DNA from: Streptomyces sp. Je 1-79
GTDB lineage: Bacteria > Actinomycetota > Actinomycetes > Streptomycetales > Streptomycetaceae
Length of the DNA stretch: 64,000 bases
Reading direction: 5' to 3'
Assembly: GCF_025195125.1 (NCBI RefSeq)
Contig: NZ_JAMGSL010000012.1
Location: forward strand, 124,001-188,000
The notes under the pieces: generated by a model
What the model was told of the DNA's origin: nothing
The model's database searches: none
The model's input: only the letters and a program-made list of their open reading frames with translations
Shown here: one piece after another, positions 25,712 through 33,317 of the stretch
Layout of the letters: the number at the start of each line of letters is the position of its first letter
How positions within the stretch are numbered: position 1 is the stretch's first letter
Translations under genes and position numbers: made by a program

Positions 25712-28675
25712 ATGGACCGTGAGAACGGCCCGCACGTTCCGGAGCAGCGAGCTCCGCTGACAGGTCGCGTCCGCCCGGACGACCTGCGCTTCGGTGTGCT
25801 CGGCCCGGTACGCGCCTGGCGCGAAGGCACCGCCCTCCCCTCCGGCTCCCCGCAGCAGCGGGCCCTGCTCGCCGCACTGCTGCTGCGCGACGGGCGCACC
25901 GCCACGGCCGCCGAGCTGATCGACGCCATCTGGGGCGAGGAGCCGCCCTCGCAGGCCCTCGCCGCGGTACGGACGTACGCCTCGCGCCTGCGCAAGATCC
26001 TCGACGCGGGAGTCCTGGTCAGCGAGTCGGGCGGCTACGCCATCCGTACCGCCGACGCCGGGGCGCTCGACCTGAACGTCGCCCAGGACCTCGCCGCCGA
26101 GGCCGACAAACTGCGAGGCGCGGGCGACCGCGCCGCGGCCCGGTCCCGGCTGAACAAGGCCCTCGGGCTCTGGGACGGCGAGGCACTGGCCTCCGTACCG
26201 GGGCCGTACGCCGAGACCCAGCGGGTCCGCCTGGAGGAGTGGCGGCTCCAGCTCCTGGAGACCCGGCTCGACATGGACCTGGAGGCCGGGGCGCACGCGG
26301 AGGCCGTCTCCGAGCTGACCGCGCTCACGGCCGCGCACCCGCTGCGCGAGCGGCTGCGCGAACTGCTCATGCTGGCCCTCTACCGCAGCGGCCGGCAGGC
26401 CGAGGCGCTCGCGGTCTACGCGGACACCCGCCGGCTCCTCGCCGACGAGCTCGGCGTCGACCCGAACCCCGAACTCTCCCGGCTCCAGCAGCGAATCCTC
26501 CAGGCGGACGCCGAACTGGCCCGCCCGGTCGAGGAGTCGGCCCCCGCGCCCGTGGTGTCCCGGCCCGCGCAGCTCCCGGCCACGGTCCCCGACTTCACCG
26601 GCCGCAGCGCCTTCGTACGCGAGCTGGGCACCCGGCTGGCCACGGCGGAGGGGTCCGTGATGGCCGTGTCGGCGCTCGCGGGCATCGGCGGCGTCGGCAA
26701 GACGACGCTCGCCGTGCACGTGGCGCACGAGGCACGGCCGCACTTCCCCGACGGGCAGCTCTACGTCGACCTCCAGGGCGCGGGCGCCCGGTCGGCGGCA
26801 CCCGAGACGGTCCTCGGCGCGTTCCTGCGGGCCCTCGGCACGCCCGACTCCGCGATCCCCGACTCGCTGGACGAACGGGCCGCGCTGTACCGCTCGACAC
26901 TGGACGGCCGCCGGGTCCTCGTCCTGCTCGACAACGCCCGGGACGCGGCCCAGATCCGCCCCCTCCTGCCGGGCACGGCGGGCTGCGCGGCGCTGGTGAC
27001 CAGCCGGATCCGGATGGTGGACCTGGCGGGGGCGCACCTGGTGGACCTGGACGTGATGTCCCCGGAGGAGGCGCTCCAGCTCTTCACCCGGATCGTCGGC
27101 GAGGAGCGTGTCTCGGCGGAACGGAAGGCGGCCCTGGACGTGGTCGCCGCCTGCGGCTTCCTCCCGCTGGCGATCCGCATCGCCGCCTCGCGCCTGGCGG
27201 CGCGCCGCACCTGGACGGTGGCGGTCCTGGCGGCCAAGCTCGCCGACGAGCGCCGCCGCCTGGACGAGCTCCAGGCCGGCGACCTCGCGGTCAAGGCCAC
27301 CTTCGAACTCGGCTACGGCCAACTGGAGCCGGCCCAGGCCCGCGCCTTCCGCCTCCTGGGCCTGGCGGACGGCCCGGACATCTCCCTGGCGGCGGCCGCG
27401 GCCGTCCTCGACCTGGACCCCCACGCGACGGAGGACCTCCTGGAGGCCCTGGTCGACACCTCCCTCCTGGAATCCGCGGCCCCGGGCCGCTACCGCTACC
27501 ACGACCTGGTGCGCCTCTACGCGCGTGCGTGCGCGGAACGGGACGAACAGCCGCCGGTGGAACGGGAACTGGCGCTGTCGCGGCTGCTCGACTTCTACCT
27601 GTCGACGGCGGCACGGGTGTACGCGATCGAGCGTCCGGGGGACCGGACCGTCGCTCACCTGGAGGCCACCCACCACTCGGGCCTCGAGTTCTCCGACCAC
27701 GCCCAGGCCCTCGACTGGCTGCACGCCGAGGCCGACTGCGTACTGGCCTGCGCCCAGCAGTCCCTGGCCCGGCGATCCCTGCGCCGGGCGGTCGACCTGC
27801 TGATGGCGACGAAGGACCTCGCCGAATCGGGCGTCAACGCCCTCCGGTACGAGGTGGTGGCCGTGGCCGCCCGGGACGCGGCCCGCTCCCTCGGCGACGC
27901 CCGCTCCGAGGGTCGCGCACGGACCACGCTCACCCAGGTGTACAGCACCGCGGGGCGGTTCGACGAGGCCGACGAGGAGGCCCGGTTCGCCATGGACCTC
28001 GGCCGGGCGGCCGGAGATCCGTGGACGTGCGGGAACGCGCCCAACGAGCGGGGCATCCTCGCGCTCTACGAGAACCGTCACGTCGACGCGGAGATCCATC
28101 TCTCGCGGGCACGGGACGCGTTCCGGGCCGACGCGAACAAGCCCGGCGAGGCGAGCGCGCTGTGCAACCTGTCGCGCGTGCACCTGGCCACCGGACGTGT
28201 CGCGAGCGCCGTGGACCTGGCGTCGCAGGGCATCGCCATCTACGAGGAGGCGGACACCGGGCTCGCCCTGCGTCTCGCCAACGGCAAGTACGCCCTCGGG
28301 CTCGCCCTGACGGCGTCCGGGCAGACCACCCGGGCCCGTGCGGTCCTCACCGAGGCGCTCAGCGTCTTCCAGGAGAGCCGACAGCACCTGTGGCACGGCA
28401 TGACCCTGTTCCGGCTCGCCGAGGTCCACATCGTCGACCGCAGGCACGCGGCGGCCGCGGCAAGCGCCGAGCAGGCGCTGTCGGTGCTGCACGGCATCGG
28501 CGGCGACTGGCGCCGCGCGGGCGTCCTGACCGTGCTCGGCCGCAGCCTCGCCGCCCTGGGGCAGACGGACCGGGCGCGCGTGTGCTGGAACGAGGCGCTC
28601 ACGGCGTTCGAGGCCCTCGGTTCCCCGGAGGCCGACGACGTGCGTGTCCTGCTCCGTCCGGCGGCGGTCGCCTGA
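25712..28675 (+). CDS. afsR: AfsR, SARP-type global regulator with NB-ARC and TPR domains
   Basis: A 987-residue protein, close to the 993 residues of S. coelicolor AfsR. Domain order: an OmpR-type winged helix and bacterial transcriptional activation domain to about residue 270 (RFGVLGPVRAW, LLALLLRDGR-like helices), an NB-ARC ATPase with Walker A GIGGVGKTT near 324-332, then TPR-like helices to the end. ATG 25712 follows GGGGGAG. In S. coelicolor AfsR is phosphorylated by AfsK, binds the afsS promoter and activates it. The identity is supported by the adjoining afsS and the nearby afsK. Confidence 0.93.
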   Translation: MDRENGPHVPEQRAPLTGRVRPDDLRFGVLGPVRAWREGTALPSGSPQQRALLAALLLRDGRTATAAELIDAIWGEEPPSQALAAVRTYASRLRKILDAGVLVSESGGYAIRTADAGALDLNVAQDLAAEADKLRGAGDRAAARSRLNKALGLWDGEALASVPGPYAETQRVRLEEWRLQLLETRLDMDLEAGAHAEAVSELTALTAAHPLRERLRELLMLALYRSGRQAEALAVYADTRRLLADELGVDPNPELSRLQQRILQADAELARPVEESAPAPVVSRPAQLPATVPDFTGRSAFVRELGTRLATAEGSVMAVSALAGIGGVGKTTLAVHVAHEARPHFPDGQLYVDLQGAGARSAAPETVLGAFLRALGTPDSAIPDSLDERAALYRSTLDGRRVLVLLDNARDAAQIRPLLPGTAGCAALVTSRIRMVDLAGAHLVDLDVMSPEEALQLFTRIVGEERVSAERKAALDVVAACGFLPLAIRIAASRLAARRTWTVAVLAAKLADERRRLDELQAGDLAVKATFELGYGQLEPAQARAFRLLGLADGPDISLAAAAAVLDLDPHATEDLLEALVDTSLLESAAPGRYRYHDLVRLYARACAERDEQPPVERELALSRLLDFYLSTAARVYAIERPGDRTVAHLEATHHSGLEFSDHAQALDWLHAEADCVLACAQQSLARRSLRRAVDLLMATKDLAESGVNALRYEVVAVAARDAARSLGDARSEGRARTTLTQVYSTAGRFDEADEEARFAMDLGRAAGDPWTCGNAPNERGILALYENRHVDAEIHLSRARDAFRADANKPGEASALCNLSRVHLATGRVASAVDLASQGIAIYEEADTGLALRLANGKYALGLALTASGQTTRARAVLTEALSVFQESRQHLWHGMTLFRLAEVHIVDRRHAAAAASAEQALSVLHGIGGDWRRAGVLTVLGRSLAALGQTDRARVCWNEALTAFEALGSPEADDVRVLLRPAAVA

Positions 28676-28686
28676 CCCGGACTGGG

Positions 28687-28720
28687 CGTTCATCAATCGT
28701 TTATCGCCGCACGGCACTCT
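28687..28720 (+). promoter_or_regulatory. AfsR/PhoP-type direct repeats and afsS promoter
   Basis: Two contiguous 11-bp direct repeats, CGTTCATCAAT (28687-28697) and CGTTTATCGCC (28698-28708), are followed by a possible -10 hexamer CACTCT at 28715-28720. SARP regulators bind 11-bp-spaced heptamer repeats overlapping the -35 region. The same half-site resembles the PhoP box, and AfsR and PhoP are known to compete at the afsS promoter of S. coelicolor. Confidence 0.75.
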
Positions 28721-28796
28721 CGTACGTATCGATCCGTCGCGTCGGGGGGCAGACGGTTCGACACGAGGCCCCACCGTTAAGGTGATCGGCCCTGGC

Positions 28797-28837
28797 CGTC
28801 CGCCCGGCGGTCCAACGGGGGAATCGCCGGGCGGACG
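28797..28837 (+). promoter_or_regulatory. Strong stem-loop in the afsS leader
   Basis: Perfect 13-bp arms at 28797-28809 and 28825-28837 enclose a 15-base loop. The stem lies about 75 bases downstream of the inferred promoter and ends 41 bases before the afsS start codon, so it is inside the 5' leader. It could act in attenuation, mRNA stability or protein binding. Confidence 0.7.
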
Positions 28838-28878
28838 TATCAGTCCCACAGTGCCCAACGACTTCAGGAGCTGGCTCC

Positions 28879-29088
28879 ATGGCCGACAACATCAAGCCCA
28901 CGGACTCCCACGCCACCGGCGAGGACATCGCCACCATGGACTCGCACGCCACGGGCGCACCGATCAAGCCGCTCGACTCCCACGCGACCGGCGGGGACAT
29001 CACGACCCTGGACTCGCACGCCACGAGCGAGCCCATCAAGCCCGTCAAGCCGCTCGACTCCCACGCCACGGGCGAGCCGCTCAAGTAA
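28879..29088 (+). CDS. afsS: AfsS (AfsR2), small repeat protein activating antibiotic production
   Basis: A 69-residue acidic protein built of five DSHAT repeats at residues 9, 21, 33, 45 and 60. The spacing is 12, 12, 12 and 15, the last stretched by an extra PVK. It sits directly downstream of afsR in the same orientation, the known afsR-afsS arrangement. S. coelicolor AfsS is a similarly small repeat-containing protein (63 residues) that stimulates actinorhodin and undecylprodigiosin production; its biochemical action is unresolved. AGGAG at 28866-28870 sets the ATG. AfsR-type direct repeats and a leader hairpin precede it, and terminators follow. Confidence 0.9.
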   Translation: MADNIKPTDSHATGEDIATMDSHATGAPIKPLDSHATGGDITTLDSHATSEPIKPVKPLDSHATGEPLK

Positions 29089-29094
29089 AGAGCT

Positions 29095-29126
29095 GAGCCG
29101 GCCCACGGGGGAAACGGGGCCGGCTC
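29095..29126 (+). terminator. afsS terminator hairpin
   Basis: Arms GAGCCGGCCC (29095-29104) and GGGCCGGCTC (29117-29126) are perfectly complementary with a 12-base loop, seven bases after the afsS stop. No T run follows. Confidence 0.75.
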
Positions 29127-29281
29127 GCCATCGGGGGACGGCCGCGGCGACGCCATCGGGGGAGCCGCCGGGGCCGGGACCGTCCGGAAGTGAGCAGCGC
29201 ACGCGCTCGGGGGACGTCCGCCGGAGCCGGGGGGACCTCGGCGGACAGGGCGCGGCGCGCGCCATGACCGGACAGCACAAC

Positions 29282-29311
29282 GGAGGGGCCGGGCGATCGC
29301 CCGGCCCCTCC
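29282..29311. terminator. 30-bp perfect palindrome, bidirectional terminator
   Basis: A continuous perfect palindrome of 30 bp centred on GATC at 29295-29298, followed by TCCGTTTCG. It lies between afsS on the plus strand and the convergent membrane-protein gene ending at 29328, so it can stop transcripts from both sides. The region from 29127 to 29281 contains no gene that I can support. Confidence 0.85.
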
Positions 29312-29327
29312 TCCGTTTCGCGGACCG

Positions 29328-29978
29328 TCACCCCCGCGCGTACGAGCCCAGGCCCACCAGGCAGTACACGTACTCGTTCACCGTCGCCCCGTTGATCGTG
29401 TAGCGGTGCGAGAAGGCGTACTGGGTCTTCGGGTTGGCGTTGCAGCGGTTCAGGTCCGAGGTCAGTGGGAACGTCTGGATGACCCGGTAGTGCGCGTCCG
29501 ACGCCGAGCACTCCACCTCGTCGATGTCGCTCACGCTCTGCGCCGTCGTGGAGTCCGGGAGCGTGCCGTTGAGGCAGGTGCCCTTCGTGTACGGGTCCGG
29601 CGGCGCCTCCGTCGTCGGGGCGGGGGGCGGGGCCGTCGTCGGGAACGCGGACGTCGTGACCGGGACCGTCGGCGAGCCGGCCGTGGGAGCCTCGTCGTCG
29701 CCGTCGTTCGTCAGGACGATCGCCGCGATCACCGCGCCGATCACGCCGAGCGTCACCAGGCAGCCCCACGGGCTCGACCTGCGCGGGGGCTGCGCGGGGC
29801 CCGTGACCTGGATGCGCAGCAGCACCGTGCCGTTGCCCACCTGCGCCGGGATCAGGTCGCCGTTCCGGCACGGAGGGATCCGGATGTGGGCGGGTCCGGT
29901 CGGCAGGGTGAGGGTGAGGGTCACGCCCGTCGCCGCCTGCTGCGGGGTCAGGGATATGGGGAGTTCGGGAGACGACAC
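29328..29978 (-). CDS. Single-pass membrane protein with LppU-like extracytoplasmic domain
   Basis: A 216-residue protein. Residues 1-65 form a cytoplasmic beta-rich part (ISLTPQQAATGV, then GNGTVLLRIQVTG). A transmembrane helix at about 72-90 (CLVTLGVIGAVIAAIVL) is followed by a Thr/Pro/Ala-rich linker and a C-terminal domain with four spaced cysteines (GTCLNG, EVECSASD, NRCNANP, VYCLVG) resembling LppU-type domains of actinobacteria. Function unknown. It converges on afsS across two hairpins. Confidence 0.7.
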   Translation of the reverse strand: MSSPELPISLTPQQAATGVTLTLTLPTGPAHIRIPPCRNGDLIPAQVGNGTVLLRIQVTGPAQPPRRSSPWGCLVTLGVIGAVIAAIVLTNDGDDEAPTAGSPTVPVTTSAFPTTAPPPAPTTEAPPDPYTKGTCLNGTLPDSTTAQSVSDIDEVECSASDAHYRVIQTFPLTSDLNRCNANPKTQYAFSHRYTINGATVNEYVYCLVGLGSYARG

Positions 29979-30068
29979 CGGCTGCTCCAGAGGGAGACGT
30001 GGGCAAGAGGACGCAGTGCGTGGAGGATTGTTCCGGGCACGCCCGCGCTGAAGCCGGCATTCCGGCGG

Positions 30069-31619
30069 TCAGCGACGATGTTGTGACCTCAGCACCCCCT
30101 TCACCACCTTCCCGCTCGCGTTCCTCGGCAGCTCCCCCACGAACTCCACCTCCCTCGGCACCTTGAAGTTCGCCATCTCCCTGCGCGCCCACGCGATCAG
30201 GTCGTCCGCCGTGACCCTCGCCCCCGGCCGCCGGACCGCGAACGCCTTCCCGACCTCCCCCAGCCGCCGGTCGGGGACCCCGACGACCGCGACGTCGGCG
30301 ATGTCCGGGTGCAGGCCCAGGAGTTGCTCGATCTCCGCCGGATAGGCGTTGAAGCCTCCGACGATGAACATGTCCTTGATGCGGTCCGTGATCCGCAGGT
30401 TGCCCGCCTCGTCCAGGACGCCCACGTCGCCCGTGTGCAGCCAGCCGTCCGCGTCGACGGCCTCCGCCGTGGCCGCCTCGTCCTCGAAGTAGCCGCTCAT
30501 GACGTGGTGGCCGCGCACCAGGACCTCGCCCGCCGCCGAGAGCCGGACCTCCGTGCCGGGGATCGGGCGCCCCGAGGTGGTCGCGACGACGTCCGCCGGG
30601 TCGCCCCTGCGGCACATGGTGACGATGCCGCTCGCCTCGGAGAGGCCGTACGCCGTGAGGACCGTGCCGACCCCCAGCTCGGTGCGCAGCCGCTCGACCA
30701 GCCGCAGGGGTACGACGGCGGCGCCCGTGACCACGAGCCGCAGGGCGGAGAGGTCGTAGGAGGAGCGGGCGGGGTGGTCCAGGAGCGACTGGTGCAGGGT
30801 CGGCGGGCCGGGCAGGACCGAGATGCGTTCGGCGGCGATGTTCGCGAGGGCGGTGTCCACGTTGAAGACGGGCTGCGGGACCATCACCGCCCCGCGCATC
30901 AGACAGGCGATGATCCCGGCCTTGTAGCCGAAGGTGTGGAAGAACGGGTTCACGATCAGATAGCGGTCGCCCTCCCGCAGCCCCGCGAGCTCCGACCAGA
31001 TCCCGTAGCAGCGCAGGGTCTGGGCGTGCGTGATCACCGCGCCCTTCGGGGCGCCCGTCGTCCCGGAGGTGTAGATGATGTCCGAGGGGGCGGCGGAGTC
31101 GATCGCGTCGGCCCGGGCCCGCACCTCCGCCGTCGAGACGGACTCCCCCTCCGCGAGGAAGTCCTTCCAGGTCGTGTACTCCTCGGGCGCGGCGTCCGCG
31201 AGCACCACCACCCGCTCCAGGTCCGGGAGTTCCACTCCGGCGCGGCGCAGGGACGCGACGTACGAGGTCCCCAGGAACGTCCCGGTGACGAAGAGGAGCC
31301 TGGCCCGGGACCGGGAGAGCACGTGCGCCGCCTCGGTGCCCTTGAAGCGGGTGTTCAGCGGGACGAGCACCGCCCCGGCCGTCACCGCCCCGAGCGCGGA
31401 GACGATCCAGTCCAGGGTGTTCGGCGCCCAGATCCCGACCCGGTCGCCGGGCTCCATCCCCGCCGCGAGACAGGCCGCCGCGGCGCGTTCGACGCGCTCG
31501 CCCAGCTCCTCGTACGAGACGCGGGTGCGGCCGTCGACGACCGCCTCGGCCGTCCCGTACCGTTCGGCCGCCGACCGCACCAGTCCGGCTATCGAGCCCC
31601 ATTCCCGGTCACCGCGCAT
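30069..31619 (-). CDS. FadD3-type acyl-CoA ligase
   Basis: A 516-residue adenylate-forming enzyme. The AMP-binding motif IIYTSGTTGAPKG is near residue 170, followed by AYGLSEASG, GWLHTGDVG and the C-terminal KDMFIVGGFNAYPAEIE hinge with a catalytic Lys near the end (PRNASGKVVKG). The pattern is close to FadD3, the ligase that activates the C/D-ring propionate of steroids in actinobacteria; substrate assignment is an inference. ATG 31619 follows GGGAGGGG. It shares a 115-base divergent promoter region, with two CTGACGG-type boxes, with the thiolase-like gene. Confidence 0.87.
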   Translation of the reverse strand: MRGDREWGSIAGLVRSAAERYGTAEAVVDGRTRVSYEELGERVERAAAACLAAGMEPGDRVGIWAPNTLDWIVSALGAVTAGAVLVPLNTRFKGTEAAHVLSRSRARLLFVTGTFLGTSYVASLRRAGVELPDLERVVVLADAAPEEYTTWKDFLAEGESVSTAEVRARADAIDSAAPSDIIYTSGTTGAPKGAVITHAQTLRCYGIWSELAGLREGDRYLIVNPFFHTFGYKAGIIACLMRGAVMVPQPVFNVDTALANIAAERISVLPGPPTLHQSLLDHPARSSYDLSALRLVVTGAAVVPLRLVERLRTELGVGTVLTAYGLSEASGIVTMCRRGDPADVVATTSGRPIPGTEVRLSAAGEVLVRGHHVMSGYFEDEAATAEAVDADGWLHTGDVGVLDEAGNLRITDRIKDMFIVGGFNAYPAEIEQLLGLHPDIADVAVVGVPDRRLGEVGKAFAVRRPGARVTADDLIAWARREMANFKVPREVEFVGELPRNASGKVVKGVLRSQHRR

Positions 31620-31646
31620 GTGTCGCCCCTCCCGCCGCACCCGTAG

Positions 31647-31661
31647 CTGACTAACCGTCAG
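31647..31661. promoter_or_regulatory. CTGAC-type palindrome, box 6
   Basis: CTGACTAACCGTCAG keeps the outer five bases of each arm (CTGAC/GTCAG) of the shared operator. It lies 28 bases before the FadD3-type start at 31619. Confidence 0.6.
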
Positions 31662-31673
31662 ATTAGCTGTACC

Positions 31674-31688
31674 CTGACGCGCTGTCAG
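31674..31688. promoter_or_regulatory. CTGACG-type palindrome, box 7
   Basis: CTGACGCGCTGTCAG keeps the outer five bases of both arms and lies 12 bases from box 6, toward the plus-strand thiolase-like gene at 31735. The paired boxes suggest that each divergent promoter has its own operator. Confidence 0.6.
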
Positions 31689-31734
31689 CAGCCGCAGCAG
31701 CTCAGGCTGCCGCTCACGATCGGGGAGGTTGCCC

Positions 31735-32877
31735 GTGCTCAAGGACGCCACGGCCATCGTCGGGATCGGACAGACACCGTTCGCCAAACGGCTCGCCGAG
31801 TCCGAGAAGACGCTCGCCTGCCGCGCGATCCTCGCCGCCCTCGACGACGCCGGCATCGCCCCCTCCGAGGTCGACGGCTTCGCCTCGTACACGATGGAGG
31901 AGACCGACGAGGTCGAGGTCGCCAAGGCCATCGGCGCCGGTGACGTCACCTTCTTCTCCAAGGTCGGCTACGGCGGCGGGGGCTCGTGCGCCACCCTCGG
32001 CCATCTCGCCGCCGCCGTCGCCACCGGGCAGGCGAGCGTCGGCGTCGCCTGGCGGTCGCGCAAACGCGGCAGCGGCCCCCGCCCCTGGACCAACACCACG
32101 GCCCAGCTCGCCACCCCCGGCCAGTGGACCCGCCCCTTCGGACTCCTGCGTCCCACCGACGAGATCGGCATGCTGGCCCGCCGCTACATGCACGAGTACG
32201 GCGCCACCCGCGACCACCTCTTCAACGTCGCCCTCGCCTGCCGCAACCGCGCCAACCAGAACCCGGCCGCGATGATGTACGAACGGCCGCTGACCCGCGA
32301 GATGTACATGACCGCCCGCTGGATCAGCGAACCGCTCTGCCTCTTCGACAACTGCCTGGAGACCGACGGGGCGCTGGCGTGCGTCATCGTGAGCGCCGAG
32401 CGGGCCCGCGACTGCCGGCACAAGCCCGTGTACATCCACTCCGCCGCCCAGGGGCTGCCCGCCCAGCACCACGGGATGGTCAACTACTGGAACGACGACC
32501 CGCTCACCGGACCCGCCTGGACCGCGGCCCGACACCTCTGGAAACAGGCCGACTTCGGCCCCCAGGACGTCGATGTCGCCCAGATCTACGACGCGTTCAC
32601 CCCGCTCATCCCGCTCTCCCTGGAGGGGTACGGATTCTGCGACCGCGGCGAGGGCGCCGCGTTCACCGAGGGTGGCGCGCTGGAGATCGGCGGACGGCTG
32701 CCGATCAACACCGGCGGCGGCGGACTCAGCGAGGCGTACGTCCATGGCTTCAACCTCGTCAACGAGGGCGTGAAGCAGCTCCGCGGCACCTCCACCGCCC
32801 AGGTCCCGAACGCCTCCACCTGCCTCGTCACCGCCGGCGAAGGCGTCCCCACCTCGGCGATCCTGCTTCGAGCCTGA
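31735..32877 (+). CDS. Thiolase-like lipid-transfer (SCP-x/Ltp) protein, Cys retained
   Basis: A 380-residue thiolase-fold protein of the SCP-x thiolase/Ltp group. Cys85 in GGGGSCATLG sits where the thiolase nucleophile is expected. DVAQIYDAFTPL, GEGAAFTEGG and PINTGGGGLSEA are typical C-terminal motifs. GTG 31735 is preferred over TTG 31729 because GGGGAGG lies seven bases upstream. It is followed after 14 bases by a DUF35 gene, then a crotonase gene, forming one operon. It could catalyse thiolytic or retro-aldol cleavage of an acyl-CoA, with DUF35 as the usual partner. Confidence 0.87.
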   Translation: MLKDATAIVGIGQTPFAKRLAESEKTLACRAILAALDDAGIAPSEVDGFASYTMEETDEVEVAKAIGAGDVTFFSKVGYGGGGSCATLGHLAAAVATGQASVGVAWRSRKRGSGPRPWTNTTAQLATPGQWTRPFGLLRPTDEIGMLARRYMHEYGATRDHLFNVALACRNRANQNPAAMMYERPLTREMYMTARWISEPLCLFDNCLETDGALACVIVSAERARDCRHKPVYIHSAAQGLPAQHHGMVNYWNDDPLTGPAWTAARHLWKQADFGPQDVDVAQIYDAFTPLIPLSLEGYGFCDRGEGAAFTEGGALEIGGRLPINTGGGGLSEAYVHGFNLVNEGVKQLRGTSTAQVPNASTCLVTAGEGVPTSAILLRA

Positions 32878-32891
32878 GGAGTTGAGTAGAC

Positions 32892-33317
32892 ATGCTGACA
32901 CCTGTCGTCGACGAGGACGGCGCCCCCTTCTGGGAGTACACCGCCCGGGGCGAACTGAGGATCCAGGGCTGCGCCGACTGCGGCGAGCTGCGCTTCCCGC
33001 CCCGGCCCTGCTGCCCGCACTGCCAGTCCTTCGCCGCCGAATGGCGCCTGATGTCCGGGCGCGGCCGGATCTGGTCGTACGTCCTGCCCCACCCGCCGCT
33101 TCTGCCCGACTACGCCGCCCAGGCCCCGTACAACGCCGTCGTCGTCGAACTCGCCGAGGCGCCCCGCATCCGGCTCGTCGGCAACGTCGTCGCCACCCCC
33201 GAGGCGGCGCTCGACTCGGTCGACCCGGCACGGCTGAGGATCGGGGCTGCTGTACGGGTGGCGTTCACCGAGATCGACGGCATGACCGTGCCGCGCTGGC
33301 TCCTGGAGCGCGGATGA
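32892..33317 (+). CDS. DUF35 zinc-ribbon/OB-fold protein
   Basis: A 141-residue two-domain protein. The rubredoxin-like zinc ribbon has CADC at 27-30 and CPHC at 41-44. The OB-fold (RIWSYVLPHPPLLP, VVVELAEAPRIRLVGNV) follows. Such proteins bind thiolase-like Ltp proteins and acyl-CoA; in steroid side-chain degradation the DUF35 domain of ChsH2 pairs with the aldolase Ltp2. Its position next to the Ltp-type gene supports such a complex. The stop overlaps the crotonase start (ATGA). Confidence 0.9.
   Translation: MLTPVVDEDGAPFWEYTARGELRIQGCADCGELRFPPRPCCPHCQSFAAEWRLMSGRGRIWSYVLPHPPLLPDYAAQAPYNAVVVELAEAPRIRLVGNVVATPEAALDSVDPARLRIGAAVRVAFTEIDGMTVPRWLLERG

Noticed and set aside
25610..28858. A 1082-codon open frame on the minus strand opposite afsR
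   Set aside because: It is a mirror of the GC-biased afsR codons, Arg/Gly/Ala-rich and without any domain. The plus-strand frame has the SARP, NB-ARC and TPR domains.
31647..31688. One long hairpin terminator instead of two operators
   Set aside because: The two palindromes are separate, short, share the sequence of the other promoter boxes and lie between divergent start codons.
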